A stretch of DNA of 64,000 bases from Elmis aenea (Eukaryota; Arthropoda; Insecta; Coleoptera; Elmidae), in contig OX393581.1 of NCBI GenBank assembly GCA_947652605.1, positions 30,188,788 to 30,252,787 on the forward strand, read 5' to 3'. Position 1 is the first letter of the stretch. Each line of letters begins with the position of its first letter. Under the pieces are notes generated by a model, which saw only the letters and a list, made by a program, of their open reading frames with translations, was not told the DNA's origin and ran no database searches. The position numbers and the translations under genes were made by a program. Of the stretch, positions 23,601 to 35,405 are shown piece by piece.

Positions 23601-24634
23601 GTTTACTCAATTTTTTACCAAAACCTTTTTAAAAACTTCGTAAAGCCAGTTTTTAAAAGCAGGATTACAAAATGTAATGTGTAAGTTGTGCATTAAAACA
23701 AAAACACAAACCAAACCGTTCGAATTTCAGTTATAAATTTCTGTGTGCATCCCTGTTTTAGTTGTTTTAGTTAATCCGTTAAATGAAATTACCCAAGTTT
23801 TATCTAATTTCATACAGTGGGTATTCTTGAAACTAGCTAAAAGCTGCAAACAGAATTTCTTAGAAGTACGATATCTTCATGTTAACACATTTTAACTTAA
23901 TTAGCTTTGTTGTTTGAAGCAGTTTTGTTTAGTTTGCAGAGATATATTACAAGGTGCAGTTTGTCTACAATTGAAGTAAAACTTCTATTTTTTTTTATTA
24001 GGGTACAAATCTGGGAAAGAAATTGTGTACTGTCTAAATTGCATAAGATTTTTTGTTAAATAGCTAAGTAAAAATCTCGCACCTTCTAGCGTAATCTTGT
24101 ATTTTGCTGAACGCCTTTTAATTAATCTGTTCAATTATAACCAATAAAACAAGAAACAATAAATGATAAATGGTAAATAACAATATCAAAGTCAACTATT
24201 GAAAACATGAGAATATTTTCAAGAAATAAATTTTAAACTTGTTTGCTTTGTAGAATTTTAATTGTCAGAAATAATTAACTAAAAATCATTTCTTATTTTG
24301 CGTGCTCAGATTTCGTATATTAAGTTTTGTGAGCTGGATTTGATTTATTATCCGAAAAAAGGGACAACTGCCCTATCGTAATTTTCAGAAATCCCGGAAG
24401 CTTAAAAGTTGTCAGAACCCTGTGCTAAACATGTAAATTGTTGAATGTCGGTGAGCCTGCATAATTTTATGCCTCTTCTGAATAAATATCGGACAACTAT
24501 GGACAACCGTAAGCGACTGCTCAAAACCCATTAAACTTTTGTTTAAACTTTTAAAGTATATAAAGTGCGGTCGAGACTGCTACTCCCTTAGCACAAGTTG
24601 ATTGAACTGTTCTCAGATGTATCAAACCATAGTA
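20612..24634. other. Intronic AT-rich DNA, nothing recognised
   Basis: About 4 kb with frequent stops on all frames and no terminal repeats that I could pair. Homopolymer runs are common. No LRR-like 72-nt segment with splice sites was found. Confidence 0.3.
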
Positions 24635-25270
24635 CTGGATGTCCCATAATTTATCACCCTATTTGTGTTAATTTATCTTTAAAACTGATTTTTTAAACGA
24701 AAACTTTAATCGACAAAACATAATAAGTTTTTTTCATGACCAAGTTTTGAAAATAACATGGAACAAGTGTCCGTTTTAAGAGTGCTGACAAATTCGAGCC
24801 CTTTTTACGACATGTTCTATGACTACAGAGTTTCTTGTGGTAGAGTGGCTTTTTCGTCTCTTAAGTTTTACTTGAGTTCCTGCAGAACTGCTGACTCGTT
24901 AATGTACACGTTTATCTATAAATCACTCAAAAAAAAAACGGGGCCATCAAATGCGATCAACGCGTCGGCAAATTAAAATATCCGTATTTCGAGATTATGC
25001 AGTTCGGAAAATTTTCTCTCGGTGCGCCCATTGTTATACGAGCAATGTGGGTCTACTGGAACCACATCTTCTACAGGGCTAGTCTTTTTAGCTCGGGTAC
25101 CAAAAAGTCCTGTATCATTACTCTATAACGGTTACCATTTCCTGGATCATCTTCGAACTAATATTGCTCTGGCACGTATCGCACGACGTGCAATGTTTTA
25201 CAAAGACCCTGCTTGTAGGGATTGTTGCGATTTACCGGTAAACCGGTTTACCGGTAAATCGCAAAAAATA

Positions 25271-25670
25271 CTCTTCAAATTTTACCGGTAATTTGCCAGT
25301 TTTTTACCGGTAATTCCGGTAATTTTACAATATCTTTCTAATCATGATAAAAATGTAAATCAAATAATCGAAAAAAAATTGACGTGTTTTCAAAGAGAAA
25401 AAAAAGGGGAAATCATACAAATGGCATATGATTGTTTACTCACTACACGACTAGGGATTTTAATAAACCGCAAAAATTGCTCTTCAAATTTAACCGGTAA
25501 TTTACCAGTTTTTTACCGGTAATTCCGGTAATTTTACAATATCTTTCTAATCATGATAAAAATCTAAATCAAATAATCGAAAAAAAAATCACGTATTTTC
25601 AAAGAGAAAAAATAAGGGGAAAGCATACAAATGGCATATGATTATTTGATTGTTTACTCACTACTCGACT
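25271..25670. repeat. Two tandem copies of a roughly 200-bp block in the hAT element
   Basis: A block starting CTCTTCAAATTTTACCGGTA at 25271 recurs from 25480 (CTCTTCAAATTTAACCGGTA), period 209 bp. Both run through TCTTTCTAATCATGATAAAA, an A-rich part and ATACAAATGGCATATGAT. The copies differ at few positions. Confidence 0.85.
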
Positions 25671-25758
25671 AACAAGTGTAGTAGAATCCGAAAAAGCTTT
25701 TTCCGCGGCTGGATTATTTTGTACAAAAATTAGGTCGCAATTAGGAGACGATAGTTAA
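25657..25758 (+). pseudogene. hAT transposase C-terminal dimerisation remnant
   Basis: A 34-codon stretch ending at TAA reads TSVVESEKAFSAAG then LFCTKIRSQLGDD. This is the conserved tail of hAT transposases (dimerisation region, usually SVESERVFSAAG..). All upstream catalytic sequence is deleted, so the element can move only with help. The strand agrees with one orientation of the surrounding hAT element. Confidence 0.85.
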
Positions 25759-26080
25759 AATAAATTATATTTTCTACGTGGTTAATTTTTAAGAAAAGTT
25801 TAAAATAAAAAATATTGTTAATAGTTTGACAACATAGGTATATTATGTTAAATTATTTTATATTTTATGTTCAGAATAGTTTTATGTTCATGTGTTTTTT
25901 GTAATGCTGGATTATATTTTTGTAATATTTTTATTTTATATATTATATATTGTCATTTTATATAGTGTTATATTAATATTACCTACATAAAAATATATTA
26001 GATACTTTAATGGCTGTTAACTAATATATTGTATGAAACTAATTGGGATAGTTAAGGCTTCAATGTATATAAATATATTT

Positions 26081-26194
26081 ATTTTTAATATGGTTTTCGG
26101 AGTTTATCCGGGTAATATTTAAATTGGCTCCACGTTTCGGCAAGCTCTCACTATAGGGGAGACGCAGATAAACTCCGAAAACTACATTAAAAAT
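26081..26194. repeat. Short inverted repeat inside the hAT element
   Basis: ATTTTTAATATGGTTTTCGG with GAGTTTATC (26081-26108) is mirrored at 26167-26194 (GATAAACTCC then GAAAACTACATTAAAAAT). The loop contains CTCCACGTTTCGGCAAGC. It may be a captured fragment of a Penelope-like or other terminus; the origin is uncertain. Confidence 0.55.
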
Positions 26195-26789
26195 GTTAGT
26201 AACCGCAAAAAATCTAAAAAGAAATAGTATAATGTAAATATATATAATAATATGATTTACCGGTAAATTACCGGTAGACCGGTTTTGATTGACAGTTTTA
26301 CCGAATTACCGGTAATTCAAAAAGTCGGTAAATTTACAATCCCTACCTGCTTGTTCGGGCGGGGTCTCCCTGCATGTCTCTGATCATTAATGGTTCCTGT
26401 CTGCTCAAATTAAGTCACCAACTGTCGAATGGTCCTAAGTAGTAGATGCATCTTGTTGTGCATATTGCCTTCAAAATTTCCGTTGCGACAAAAAACGTTT
26501 TTTTTTTCAAATAAATCCTGACTATTGCAGCGCGCGCTATTAAAAAATGTAGCGACTAATTTCAAAATATTTTGAGTTAATCTTTAGTAATAGGTATATT
26601 TAGATATTTAAAAACGTTAAAATAAAAACAAAAGAAGTGTTACATTTTGGGACACCCTGTCCAAGACGAACACTTTTTTTTTGTTCTTGTAACTTTTCGG
26701 CAACAAGTTAGTTATCGTATAATATGTCCTCTCCTACCATTACGGTGTAGAAGTGTGAGGGTGTACGAAAGTTCTTCACCCCCGCCTGT

Positions 26790-26985
26790 CCTTCGCTAGC
26801 GTTTCCGCTTGTCTTCATGTTAGCCCTTTTTCCTTAAGTATCGTGGCTATCTCCCCATTCCAGATTCTTCTGGGCCTCTCTCTTTTTCTTCTTTCTTTAT
26901 TTACTTTCTATATTTGTTTGACAATTCTACTTTCATTCATTCTTGTGAGATGACCTCTCCACCTTAGCTGGCTTTTTTCAATTTT
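26790..26985 (-). pseudogene. Non-LTR retrotransposon tail (C-terminus of reverse transcriptase ORF)
   Basis: On the minus strand the sequence reads QLRWRGHLTRMNESRIVKQI, then RPRRIWNGEIATILKEKG after a stop. This is the usual C-terminal pattern (W.GHL.RM...R..K, RPR..W) after the polymerase domain of insect endonuclease-reverse transcriptase ORFs. Stops and absence of any polymerase motif show a 5'-truncated dead copy. The clade cannot be fixed. Confidence 0.65.
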
Positions 26986-27624
26986 GCTCCCCATAAAATC
27001 AACTTTGAATCAACCTCGTATAATATTATTGTTAATTATGTCCCGTCTAGTTACATCTGCAGGAGCTTTTAAATAGCATAAACAAATTGTCTTATAAATA
27101 TGTTTCAAACTCCATTCGTCAAAAAAGATTTGAAAGAGAGATCCAAAAATAAATGTTATCACTTATAAGTAAGACTTAATAATAATTTATAGCTAACTAC
27201 TGTATGCCATATCAGGATGAATACAATGACCAACCCTGCATTACAAAATCATAAATGCCACGTTTAACAGCTTTAAATGTTTTAGCATCATTTGTGGTTG
27301 TTTTTTATTACGTATACCTTATTTAACCGCAAATTACACTCAACACAAGCTTAATCTGATTCGCTTTCTATGTAAATAACCATAAAACCATTCAGATAAC
27401 CAATTTGAAATAAAGCTATATATGTCTACGGACATTTAGCAATTCTTCTGCTATATATTGCAGACAATAAGATCTTGTCTTTACGACACGTCAAGATGTC
27501 TTAAATTCAGCGGTACATACGACGCTATCGAATTGTTTGAATCTAGTAAGTGTTCGATTTATTTGCAAAGAGAACAACTTTATTGAATAACGTTGCACGC
27601 TTTGTGTTTTGTTGCCTGAATGTT
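26986..27624. other. Intronic AT-rich DNA between two retroelement tails
   Basis: No supported element. A splice-like segment near 27464-27545 was considered and rejected. Confidence 0.3.
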
Positions 27625-28562
27625 GCATGATGATAATAAAACTATAATACAATCTTGGTTTCCGGGTTTGGAACCGCGTCTTCTATATTTAGAAGTAGTT
27701 GACGTTTCGACCATTGTGTCTTCGTCTTTTTCAAAACGACTAATTTGTGAGGGATGTTGCTGGGTTTATATATCCAGCTTGTGGAGGCGTGGCGTTCCGC
27801 TTGATGGATTTGTTCTGCCTCAGTGATTTTGTGATGACTGGTTTCCAGATGTTTGGGAGTTGTATGCCTGTGTCTCTGTTGTAGTTGTTTCGGTTCTTGA
27901 TGATTTCCAATGATTCTCGATATAATCTTGGCCAGAAATGGTTTGCGCGGGCCAGTAGTTTTGTTTCTCTGAAGAGGATGTTGTGTCCTGTACCCTGGGC
28001 GTGTTCTGCTACCGCTGATTTATCGACTTGTTTTCTTGTTGTTTGTCCTTCGTGTTCTTTGAGACGCGTTTGTATACTCCTGCCAGTTTGTCCTATGTAT
28101 ACTTTTCCACAGGAGCAAGGTATGCTATATATTCCCGCGTGGTGTAGTCCTGTGTCGTGTGTTCTTCTTAATTTATTCGAGAGCTTCAAAGGAGCGTTGA
28201 AAACGGTTTTGACTTTATGTTTTTGTAGAAGCTTTGATATTTTGTTAGTCACTCCGCTGATGTAGGGCAAGTAAGTCGTAGCGATGTATTCTTTCTTTTC
28301 TTTTCCTTCTTTTGGCGTGGCATGTTTTTGTATGGTACGAAGTATTTGTTTACGCTGGTAACGGTTTTCTTGCAGGGCTCTCGTGACCATGTTCAGTTCT
28401 TCTTTGATGTTTTCTGGTGTGCATATCTCTTTAGCCCTATGTATTAATGTGTTGATCACCGATTGTTTTTGGGCCGGGTGGTGATGTGATGCAGCATTTA
28501 GATATCGGTTGGTATGGGTCGGTTTACGGTAAACGCTGTGGCTAAGTGTTCCGTTTGCTTCT
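27625..28562 (-). pseudogene. Penelope-like element: RT end plus GIY-YIG endonuclease (5'-truncated)
   Basis: An open minus-strand frame (28459-27740, 240 codons) continues upstream in frame to at least 28562 without a start. The upstream part has VYRKPTHTNRYLNA and HHHPAQKQ, the thumb region next to the reverse transcriptase. The GIY-YIG nuclease follows: GIY at residues 109-111 of the 240-codon frame, CXC at 115-117, YIG at 121-123, Arg 132 and His 136. In Penelope-like elements this nuclease nicks target DNA for insertion. The 3' non-coding part (27625-27739) includes GACGAAGACACAATGGTCGA on the minus strand, as usual for this class. The nuclease domain looks undamaged, but catalytic RT motifs are missing. 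Confidence 0.88.
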
Positions 28563-28679
28563 CTTCTCTCTTCTGGACATACCGGTATTGGAGACGGGCA
28601 ACTTTTCTGCGGCCCACCTGTTATCTTTTATTGTGTTAAATCTTGTTTAGAACAATTACGTGCAAGCAACCGTCGAGAG

Positions 28680-28815
28680 ATGAAAAGTCGATGAGATAAA
28701 ATTCCCCGAGCCTGGGATTCACAGGGAACCGGAGATCTTGGGGCCCATGTAACATTTTTGCCCCGAGCCCGGCGAAATCTCTTGTCGCCCTTGCGTGCAA
28801 GACTTCCAATGTAGA
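28680..28815. other. GC-rich patch of unknown origin
   Basis: This stretch is visibly richer in G+C than anything nearby, with words such as CCCCGAGCCTGGGATTCACA and GGGGCCCATG. A minus-strand frame (28628-28822) crosses it, reading RRARGKNVTWAPRSPVPCES. I do not recognise the protein. It might be a retroelement or acquired fragment adjacent to the Penelope-like tail. Confidence 0.35.
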
Positions 28816-31800
28816 ACACCAATAGCGCACGTAATAATTAAAATTATTTACCTGCAAAGACAGGACTAAGTTCTGTTTTTTCTTCAAAATTGTATGTGAA
28901 GACAACGTTTTTACATCATCTATAAATTTTGTTTTAACCGTTATTATTAGATATTCAATTTAAAGGTGGCGCTCTATAATTATTGAGTATAAATTACCTG
29001 TCTAAATATTTAAAATACGACAAAAATTAACTCTACGATAAAGCATTACTGCGTAGTCCAATTCATAAATTAGCTTTTATAAAAAATCTGTGTTCTTTTG
29101 CCATATCATCGATTAAAATCAAAAGTAAGAATGAAATTACAAGATTTTGAGACTGGTTTAGTTTAAGCTCTCCAAATATGAAAACATTACACAATATTTG
29201 CCATCCCATATACAAGTTACTGTGTCATAACAAAGCGATCCTGAGATTTCCTGTAATAAAATACGTATTTAGTCAGCAAACAAGACGAACCACTACTGAT
29301 TTTGACTGAGTCTACGAGGGGATGGTTTTACGTGAGAAATGTGTTTGGATACGGTTATTGACGGCGCCGGCGTCTTCACTCAATAACTGATAGATACACA
29401 CACTCGACAAAGCCCATTCTGGTAAATAAGTTGGCAAATTCGATAAATCTAGTTTAAACTTTGATTTCTTTTGCATTTGTTCAAATAACACTAAAAATGA
29501 AATCCGTTCTCGATTATCAAAACATTGCGGAAGTCGCTTTTTGAATATTGGATAAGTTTCACGTATGAAAGACTTTTCGGAAGTAGAAAGTGCGAATGAT
29601 TTATTCGAGTTGAATAGATTAATAATACTTTTGGAGAGATGAACATATGCACAATGTCTCTTTGAAATATATTAAAGACGCTAATTTTTCTTATCATTTG
29701 CTTCAAATCATGTGTTTAATGCTTAGAGCGAAATTCATCCTGTTGTGTTCATGATAAAACATAAGAAATAGTAAATATAAAATAAAACGGGTGATTTTCC
29801 TGTTCATTAGATACTAAAAGTAAATTATGTAATCGTACCAAAAAAATACGAAAATGCTTTTGTTGATGCTTTCACAAGATTTAATAATAGTATAACTAAT
29901 TATTAATGCGAGTAAAAATGATGAAACTCCATATAATATTTCACAAGTTTTGCTTTTCCGCGGCTAAAAATTTTAAACTAAACTTTTAATATATCTCAGT
30001 TTATGTGATTATTAATTTTTAATCATTTCAAATTATTTAAGGGGATAAACATCTTTTGTTTTTTGTATTATACTTGTACTTTTTGTCGCCTCTTTAAGGG
30101 CTATTTTGCATCCAAGTTTAGGATAATATATTTAAAACAAATAACAACCTGCGGTATATGTTCTTTCCAAGACGACGTTGTCTTGATGAATTTTTACTTA
30201 CAACACAGTTATTTTAAACAAGTTCTGGAAACTAAATATCAAGATTCACAAGAACCACGAATAAAGAATTAATTTTTGAATGAAATGAAACTGAAAAGGA
30301 CTTAATTAACATTACAATAAATTATACATACTGTTACCTTTGACTTACACACATCTAACAAGGAAGAGTCACGATACGTTGTCGATAGAATTTAATCAAG
30401 GCTGTGTTTATTGCATCAAGAACATCAAAAATTAATGTTTTGTGGAGTTTCACCTGCAATTGATGATTTACAAATAAAAAGGAGAAAAAACTAAAAAATT
30501 GAATAATAAAGGTCATTTTTGCGATCGCGTTGGCCATGAAACCGTCAGAGATAAAATCAAAATTCTTCTATTGACACATGTGCGCATCGTTTGCCAGTAA
30601 AAAGGTGCAATGTTTTTGGAAATATCTTAACTTAAACAGTACCAGTGTTTATTTCCTAACCTAATTGTTGTAAGTAAAACTTTTTAAGGCCCGATTGCAC
30701 AAAGTAACTTTGGTGTTGAAAAAAGAGTTAATCCCCAAATCTAAGCAAATGTTCTTATAACAGCTTATCTCAAAAAGTCAGTTGAATACAATTGATGAAT
30801 TAAGATTTACTATTTTAATGACAGTTCATTAAATAAAAAGAAATATGATTAGGAAAACATTATATCTACAAAGTGCAGATATCAAATTTGTATTGCACAT
30901 GGAGGAAGGAGTTGGCTACACTTTGAACGCATGCTATAATTTAGATTCAAATGCAATAGTAACTAAAAAATCATAAATTATTACGAAATGTGATAAACAT
31001 CATAATTATTTCTTTTTTTTGTGTTTAATCAAGTACAGCTAATTTATTTATGTAGTGTTTTGTTAAATAATAAAACAAATGAAGACATGTAAAATTTATT
31101 AACAAATTTCAAATCTACCCAAAAAAGTGTCCTGATAATGTCGAATAATATTTTGAGTATGATTACAAACAAGCAAGTTATAAGCAAAAATCGTAAACGT
31201 CTTTTTTGTTTTGTTTTTATGAATAGCGCAAAAACTGTTAATCTTTTTAAAGATTTTTTATTGAACAGTAGCTCTAAAATCAGATCATTTTGACTCATTT
31301 CACAAACTCTGTAACTCTTACCGTTTACGAGATCCCCATTCTGTTCACGATAACTGAGACACCCTGTATAGTACGTTGACAAATATTTGAAAAATACCAA
31401 TGCACATAATGACATGAAAGAAAACTTAAATTACAGCAATTTACCAAGTTCGTATTAAAAAAGAAGGATGTTTAATAATCGTGTTTGTTTGCAATGATTG
31501 ATCAATACCAAAATATAATTGCAAAAAAAAAACGAGCATCACGCAGTCAATTACCGAATACATTTTGAATCGTGATACCCCAAATACCTTAATAATATCT
31601 GCATACAAATACGAAATAAACTGAACGGATATTAACGTGCAAACATAACGTGTTCAGTTAATTTCAAAAGTACTTTCCGTTTCGTTTGTTGATGTGAAAA
31701 TTATACAGTTCTATTAAAACATATTAGTGTACTTTACATTTGCTTAGGTGCAGAATAATGACGTTAACGGGCTAATAAAGTTTAAGCCTTAGCACTCAGT

Positions 31801-33075
31801 CCGTATTAAAAACAAAGCCAGCTGTAAAGCTGTGAATATATAAACGTGAATATTATAGGTGTAAGAAAATGTTGTCGTACGAGGGCGATTCAAATGCTTA
31901 CTTACTTAATCCTGTTTCTCTCTAGATCTTGTGTAAAGCTTTAACTAGTGTTTCGAAGTCTGTGCCTATTTGTTTATACTCTTTTCTTTGTCGCTTTATG
32001 TCTTTTTCTATCTCTTTTACACTGTTTCAATCTATTTTTATGCTCATGACAGATTCCTTTACATTATTGTTTGAGATTTTTTAGCTTACCGATTCGGCTA
32101 CATTTGGCTATACGCTTTTCATCCAATAAACTTGTGTTATTAACCTTAACTGTGATAACAGGCAAGTTGATACAAAAGTCCAGCGAAAGGAAAGATCTCG
32201 GAAACTCTTGGTTTTTAGTAGCAGGACTTTAACAGTCGATAGAAAAACTTATTTTAAAGCGAATATTTTATATCAACATGGGTCCAAAAACGCTTCATTT
32301 TAAAGATGTTGGGTGTTGAAATTTTCGAAAAAATAACGATTATGGTTAACCGTTTCTCAACCAGTAGATATATTTAAACCAAATTTGGTATACAGCACCA
32401 CCTTACAAGTTACCACAATCGGTGAAAATTTCAAGTCCCACAAACAACCAGTAGCGGAGTTGTAGGGATTCAGATTCAATAAATTTTATAAAAAAACTAG
32501 TACGGACCTGTTCAAAACCAAACTTGAACTTGTTTTTGGGCAGAGTATTTTACTCTAAACAAAAAGTGTCTCTTGACTTTTCTTCGTATCTGCCACCGTT
32601 TGGCGCGAAATTTGATTTATTTTGCTATTTTCGCGAAAATTTTGCTCCAAAGTTCGATCTAAAAATATCGCGAAAAGCAGAAATTTGCAACGCAGAGTAA
32701 ATGCTCATTAATCGTTAATTTAGCGGAACTTCTTCCCTCATTATTAGTATGTTCTGTTGTTAACAAATTGCAAAAATCGGTAATTACTTCTTTATTACGG
32801 ATATTAGCTGTCGGTTATTCTTTTAAAGTTAACTTTTTACTTTATAATTAAAGAGCCCTAGAATTTGATTTTAGTCATATTTTTAGTTATTAAATTTTTG
32901 TTTTATTATTTTACGATATTTTTCCCTCATTCCAGTAGTTTGAAAATTATGTGTTTTTTTTTGTATCAACAGCCACATCAGCAGCCAGGCACTAAGCATT
33001 AGGATACCATTAAAAAAATTAAGGTTTTGCTATATAATTTAAGCTATTGGCAGATTTATTGAAAACACTTTTTTT
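28816..33075. other. Intronic AT-rich DNA, mostly unrecognised
   Basis: A lone terminal tag (TACAGGGTGTCTCAGTTATC on the minus strand, ending near 31375) suggests a remnant of the foldback/mariner tag group. A 123-codon minus frame at 31044-31415 crosses it and looks like a by-product. The rest has no supported feature. Confidence 0.3.
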
Positions 33076-33119
33076 TCGGCTGATTACCGATTATCTACCG
33101 ATTGATCGGCGCATCCCTA
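33076..33119 (-). mobile_element. hAT-like terminal fragment
   Basis: The minus strand begins TAGGGATGCGCCGATCAATC, then GGTAGATAATCGGTAATC. This resembles the TAGGGATG..CCGAT termini of hAT elements. The partner end was not located; further CGGTAA and CGGTTA words near 32779 and 32813 may belong to it. Confidence 0.45.
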
Positions 33120-34783
33120 GCATGAATGGTAAAAAAAATTGTTTTTAAAACAAAAAATGACTAAATTTTGATAACGAAAGCGCTTAATTTTGATTAAGTA
33201 TATGTTTTTAGTCAGCTGTAAGTTTATAAATTATAGCAGAAAGAATAATGCGACAATAATATATCGCATTTGAACCAAAACAATTATTTCAATCGTGAAA
33301 AATATTTCCTAAACAAATTCCTAACAAAATCGTTAAACAGTTTTTTATAGGTCGTAGTATAATTAAAATGAATACCACGCGATATAAAATTTTGTTTTAT
33401 TATCATCCTGCACTTGCACATTTTTTAATTAAATAACGAATCCAGCAACCTAGGAAGCATGTAATATATTTCTACCACCCATGGCGTAAAAAGACAAAAA
33501 GTATCGAAGTTACACTTCGGGTATACCGCATATGGCCTGCAATTTCTATAAAACGATGCTATACTCGCTCATATATCTTCATGACAAACTTATTTTCATT
33601 AGGTTTTGTTAAGATTTTGTATCAAAAACCTTTTTATCATAATGAGCTTACTTTTGAGGCTTAAAATCTGCCTCTCTTTTATTAAGGGGTGTAATATTTC
33701 TCAATATTATAATAAATACATGCCGAAATTTCCAGTTTTAAGTTTAAAATTAATTAATTTATTATGCTTTTTATTGAAATTTATGTTGATCCTTAAGCTA
33801 CTTTTGCATTGTCAGAAAATGTATTGCCTATTGCCTGTTAAAAAATTTGGAGGTCTTTCTTAATTTTAAATAATTTTAGCTGAGTTTATTGTAAACAAAT
33901 TACATACCTACTCCAATTTCTGGGCTTGATCAAAAATTAGACGTAGTCTATTGCGTTACTTGGCAAAATTTCCAAACTTGCTTTATAACTTTCATTCAAA
34001 CCTGGATTTTAATCTAAGTATTGACTTGTACTATTTGCTTAAGAAAAACACATAGGCTATCAGACCTATTGTATTACATTCGATATTTAAAATATTATAA
34101 GTGCTTGAATTCTTTAGGTCATTCAATTAATTACATAAATAAGATTAATTAAAAATCATTTGTTGTTTTTATAAAATCTCTTGTATAAATGCTAGTTCCT
34201 TCGATAGTAACCATCCTATTTATTAATTTATAAATAAAAAAGCCACTAGTGAAAACAGGAGTCTCTACAAAAGAGCCTTTACAAAATAATAAACTGTTAT
34301 AATTAAAGTTATTTTTTATAGTTTTATGCATCGCTGAACCAAATTTAAATTTTAAACCACTTGAATTTTGGTCTTTCAGCAACAGATCAACTAAGAAATT
34401 CGACGCGTTGAATTTAGTACTGCATTATCCAGATTTGGTGTTATGTGTATGTTCCCAAAAAAAAAAAAAAATTCGCCACTTCAGGTCCGACGACAAAGTC
34501 AAAACAAAATTTAGATGGCTTCTGTAATCCAGAGATGCTGACTCTTAAAGTAGAACTCGAAAATGTTCAGCAGAGAAAATTGTGTCTTTTTAAAATACTT
34601 ACAAACTTTAGAAACACCTATTTTAGCTAATATAAAATAAAACCAACAATAATCTTCTTTAATCGTTAAACTATTATGGAAATAGCAATATAATAAAGAG
34701 TCTTGTTAAATTTTTATATATATACATTGTAAAAAAAATCCAATTGCAACACATTTTGGTAGATTTTTTTTTTCCTTCAGCTA
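33120..34783. other. Intronic AT-rich DNA, nothing recognised
   Basis: Small open frames on both strands show no domain or codon signal. Confidence 0.3.
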
Positions 34784-35405
34784 TACAGGGTGTGTATAAA
34801 TTGGCGAAAGCGCTACACGTGACGATTTTCTTTGTAAAATTCTAAGTCGAAAATCTTAATACAAAAATGTTGTAACATGCTTCCTATGGCCTCAGGGACC
34901 ATTTAAAGAAGAAAAAATTGGCAACATTGCATAAATTGATTTGCGTTTGGACATTTTTTTATCAGCAATTTCTACTTAAGTATTTGTAATATTTATTCGA
35001 ATTGAAAGCCTCCAGTTCGTAATCATAGCTTCAAACTTTTAAGTATCGTCTAACACAAACTAGAAATAATTACGAGAAAAATAGAGATGACAGCTAATGA
35101 CAATGTTGCCATGTGTATTATTTTCATTTAAAGCAGTGATTAACATATTTTCAACACCAATTTTTAAAAGGAAAAACACAAGATCTAGGAAAAAATATTA
35201 TTCGAAATTTATTTTTATTCCAAATCGCAGCTTTTTCATTAAAAACTATTAAATAATAACGCTTTTTAAAGGACTGAATGTTAAAACTTTGAGGATCTCT
35301 TGCAGACACAGCAAGCATGGTACAACATTTTTGTATTAAGATTTTCGATTTAGAATTTTACCATCGCCACGTGTAGCTTTTCCGCCAATTTATACACACC
35401 CTGAA
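34784..35405. mobile_element. Foldback element, about 620 bp, TACAGGGTGTGTATAAATTG ends
   Basis: The left end TACAGGGTGTGTATAAATTG pairs with the right CAATTTATACACACCCTG. Arms continue with GGCGAAAGCGCTACACGTG against CACGTGTAGCTTTTCCGCC and TTAATACAAAAATGTTGTAA against its mirror TACAACATTTTTGTATTAAG, to about 150 bp each. The centre is unpaired. No coding capacity. Confidence 0.8.

Larger units (their letters stand above)
25216..26345 (+). mobile_element. hAT element, 1130 bp, inserted in the mariner; 8-bp TSD CCTGCTTG
   Basis: CCTGCTTG is duplicated exactly at 25208-25215 and 26346-26353. The ends TAGGGATTGT and ACAATCCCTA are inverted. Subterminal regions are packed with ACCGGT-containing words (for example TTTACCGGTAAACCGG). 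Near the left end a second internal copy of the terminus (TAGGGATTTTAATAAACCGC, from 25453) marks an internal duplication. A transposase C-terminal remnant is at 25657-25758. Ends plus 8-bp duplication make the hAT assignment firm. Confidence 0.92.
24635..26660 (-). pseudogene. Dead mariner-like transposase gene, split by a hAT insertion
   Basis: Mariner transposases cut and paste TA-flanked elements. Minus-strand remnants show an N-terminal helix-turn-helix end (IRQLVT then FEQTGTINDQRHAGRPRP, about 26350-26450). Beyond the hAT insertion come NIARRAIRARAI, then GNRYRVMIQDFLVPEL, MWFQ and NLPTR (about 24960-25207), recognisable parts of the DDE region. Several stops and an internal deletion disable it. 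Outer ends CTGGATGTCCCATAAT (24635) and ATTTTGGGACACCCTG (ending about 26659) are matching inverted repeats of the TACAGGGTGTCC type, preceded on the left by TA. Removing the hAT element rejoins the sequence at its 8-bp target. Confidence 0.75.

Noticed and set aside
27464..27545. Possible 82-nt exon between TTGCAG and GTAAGT
   Set aside because: One frame is open, but the peptide has no LRR or other recognisable pattern, the length is not 72, and it would break the phase of the two LRR exons.
27620..28265. Plus-strand frames at 27620-27826 and 27885-28265
   Set aside because: They lie antisense to the Penelope-like coding region and have no domain of their own.
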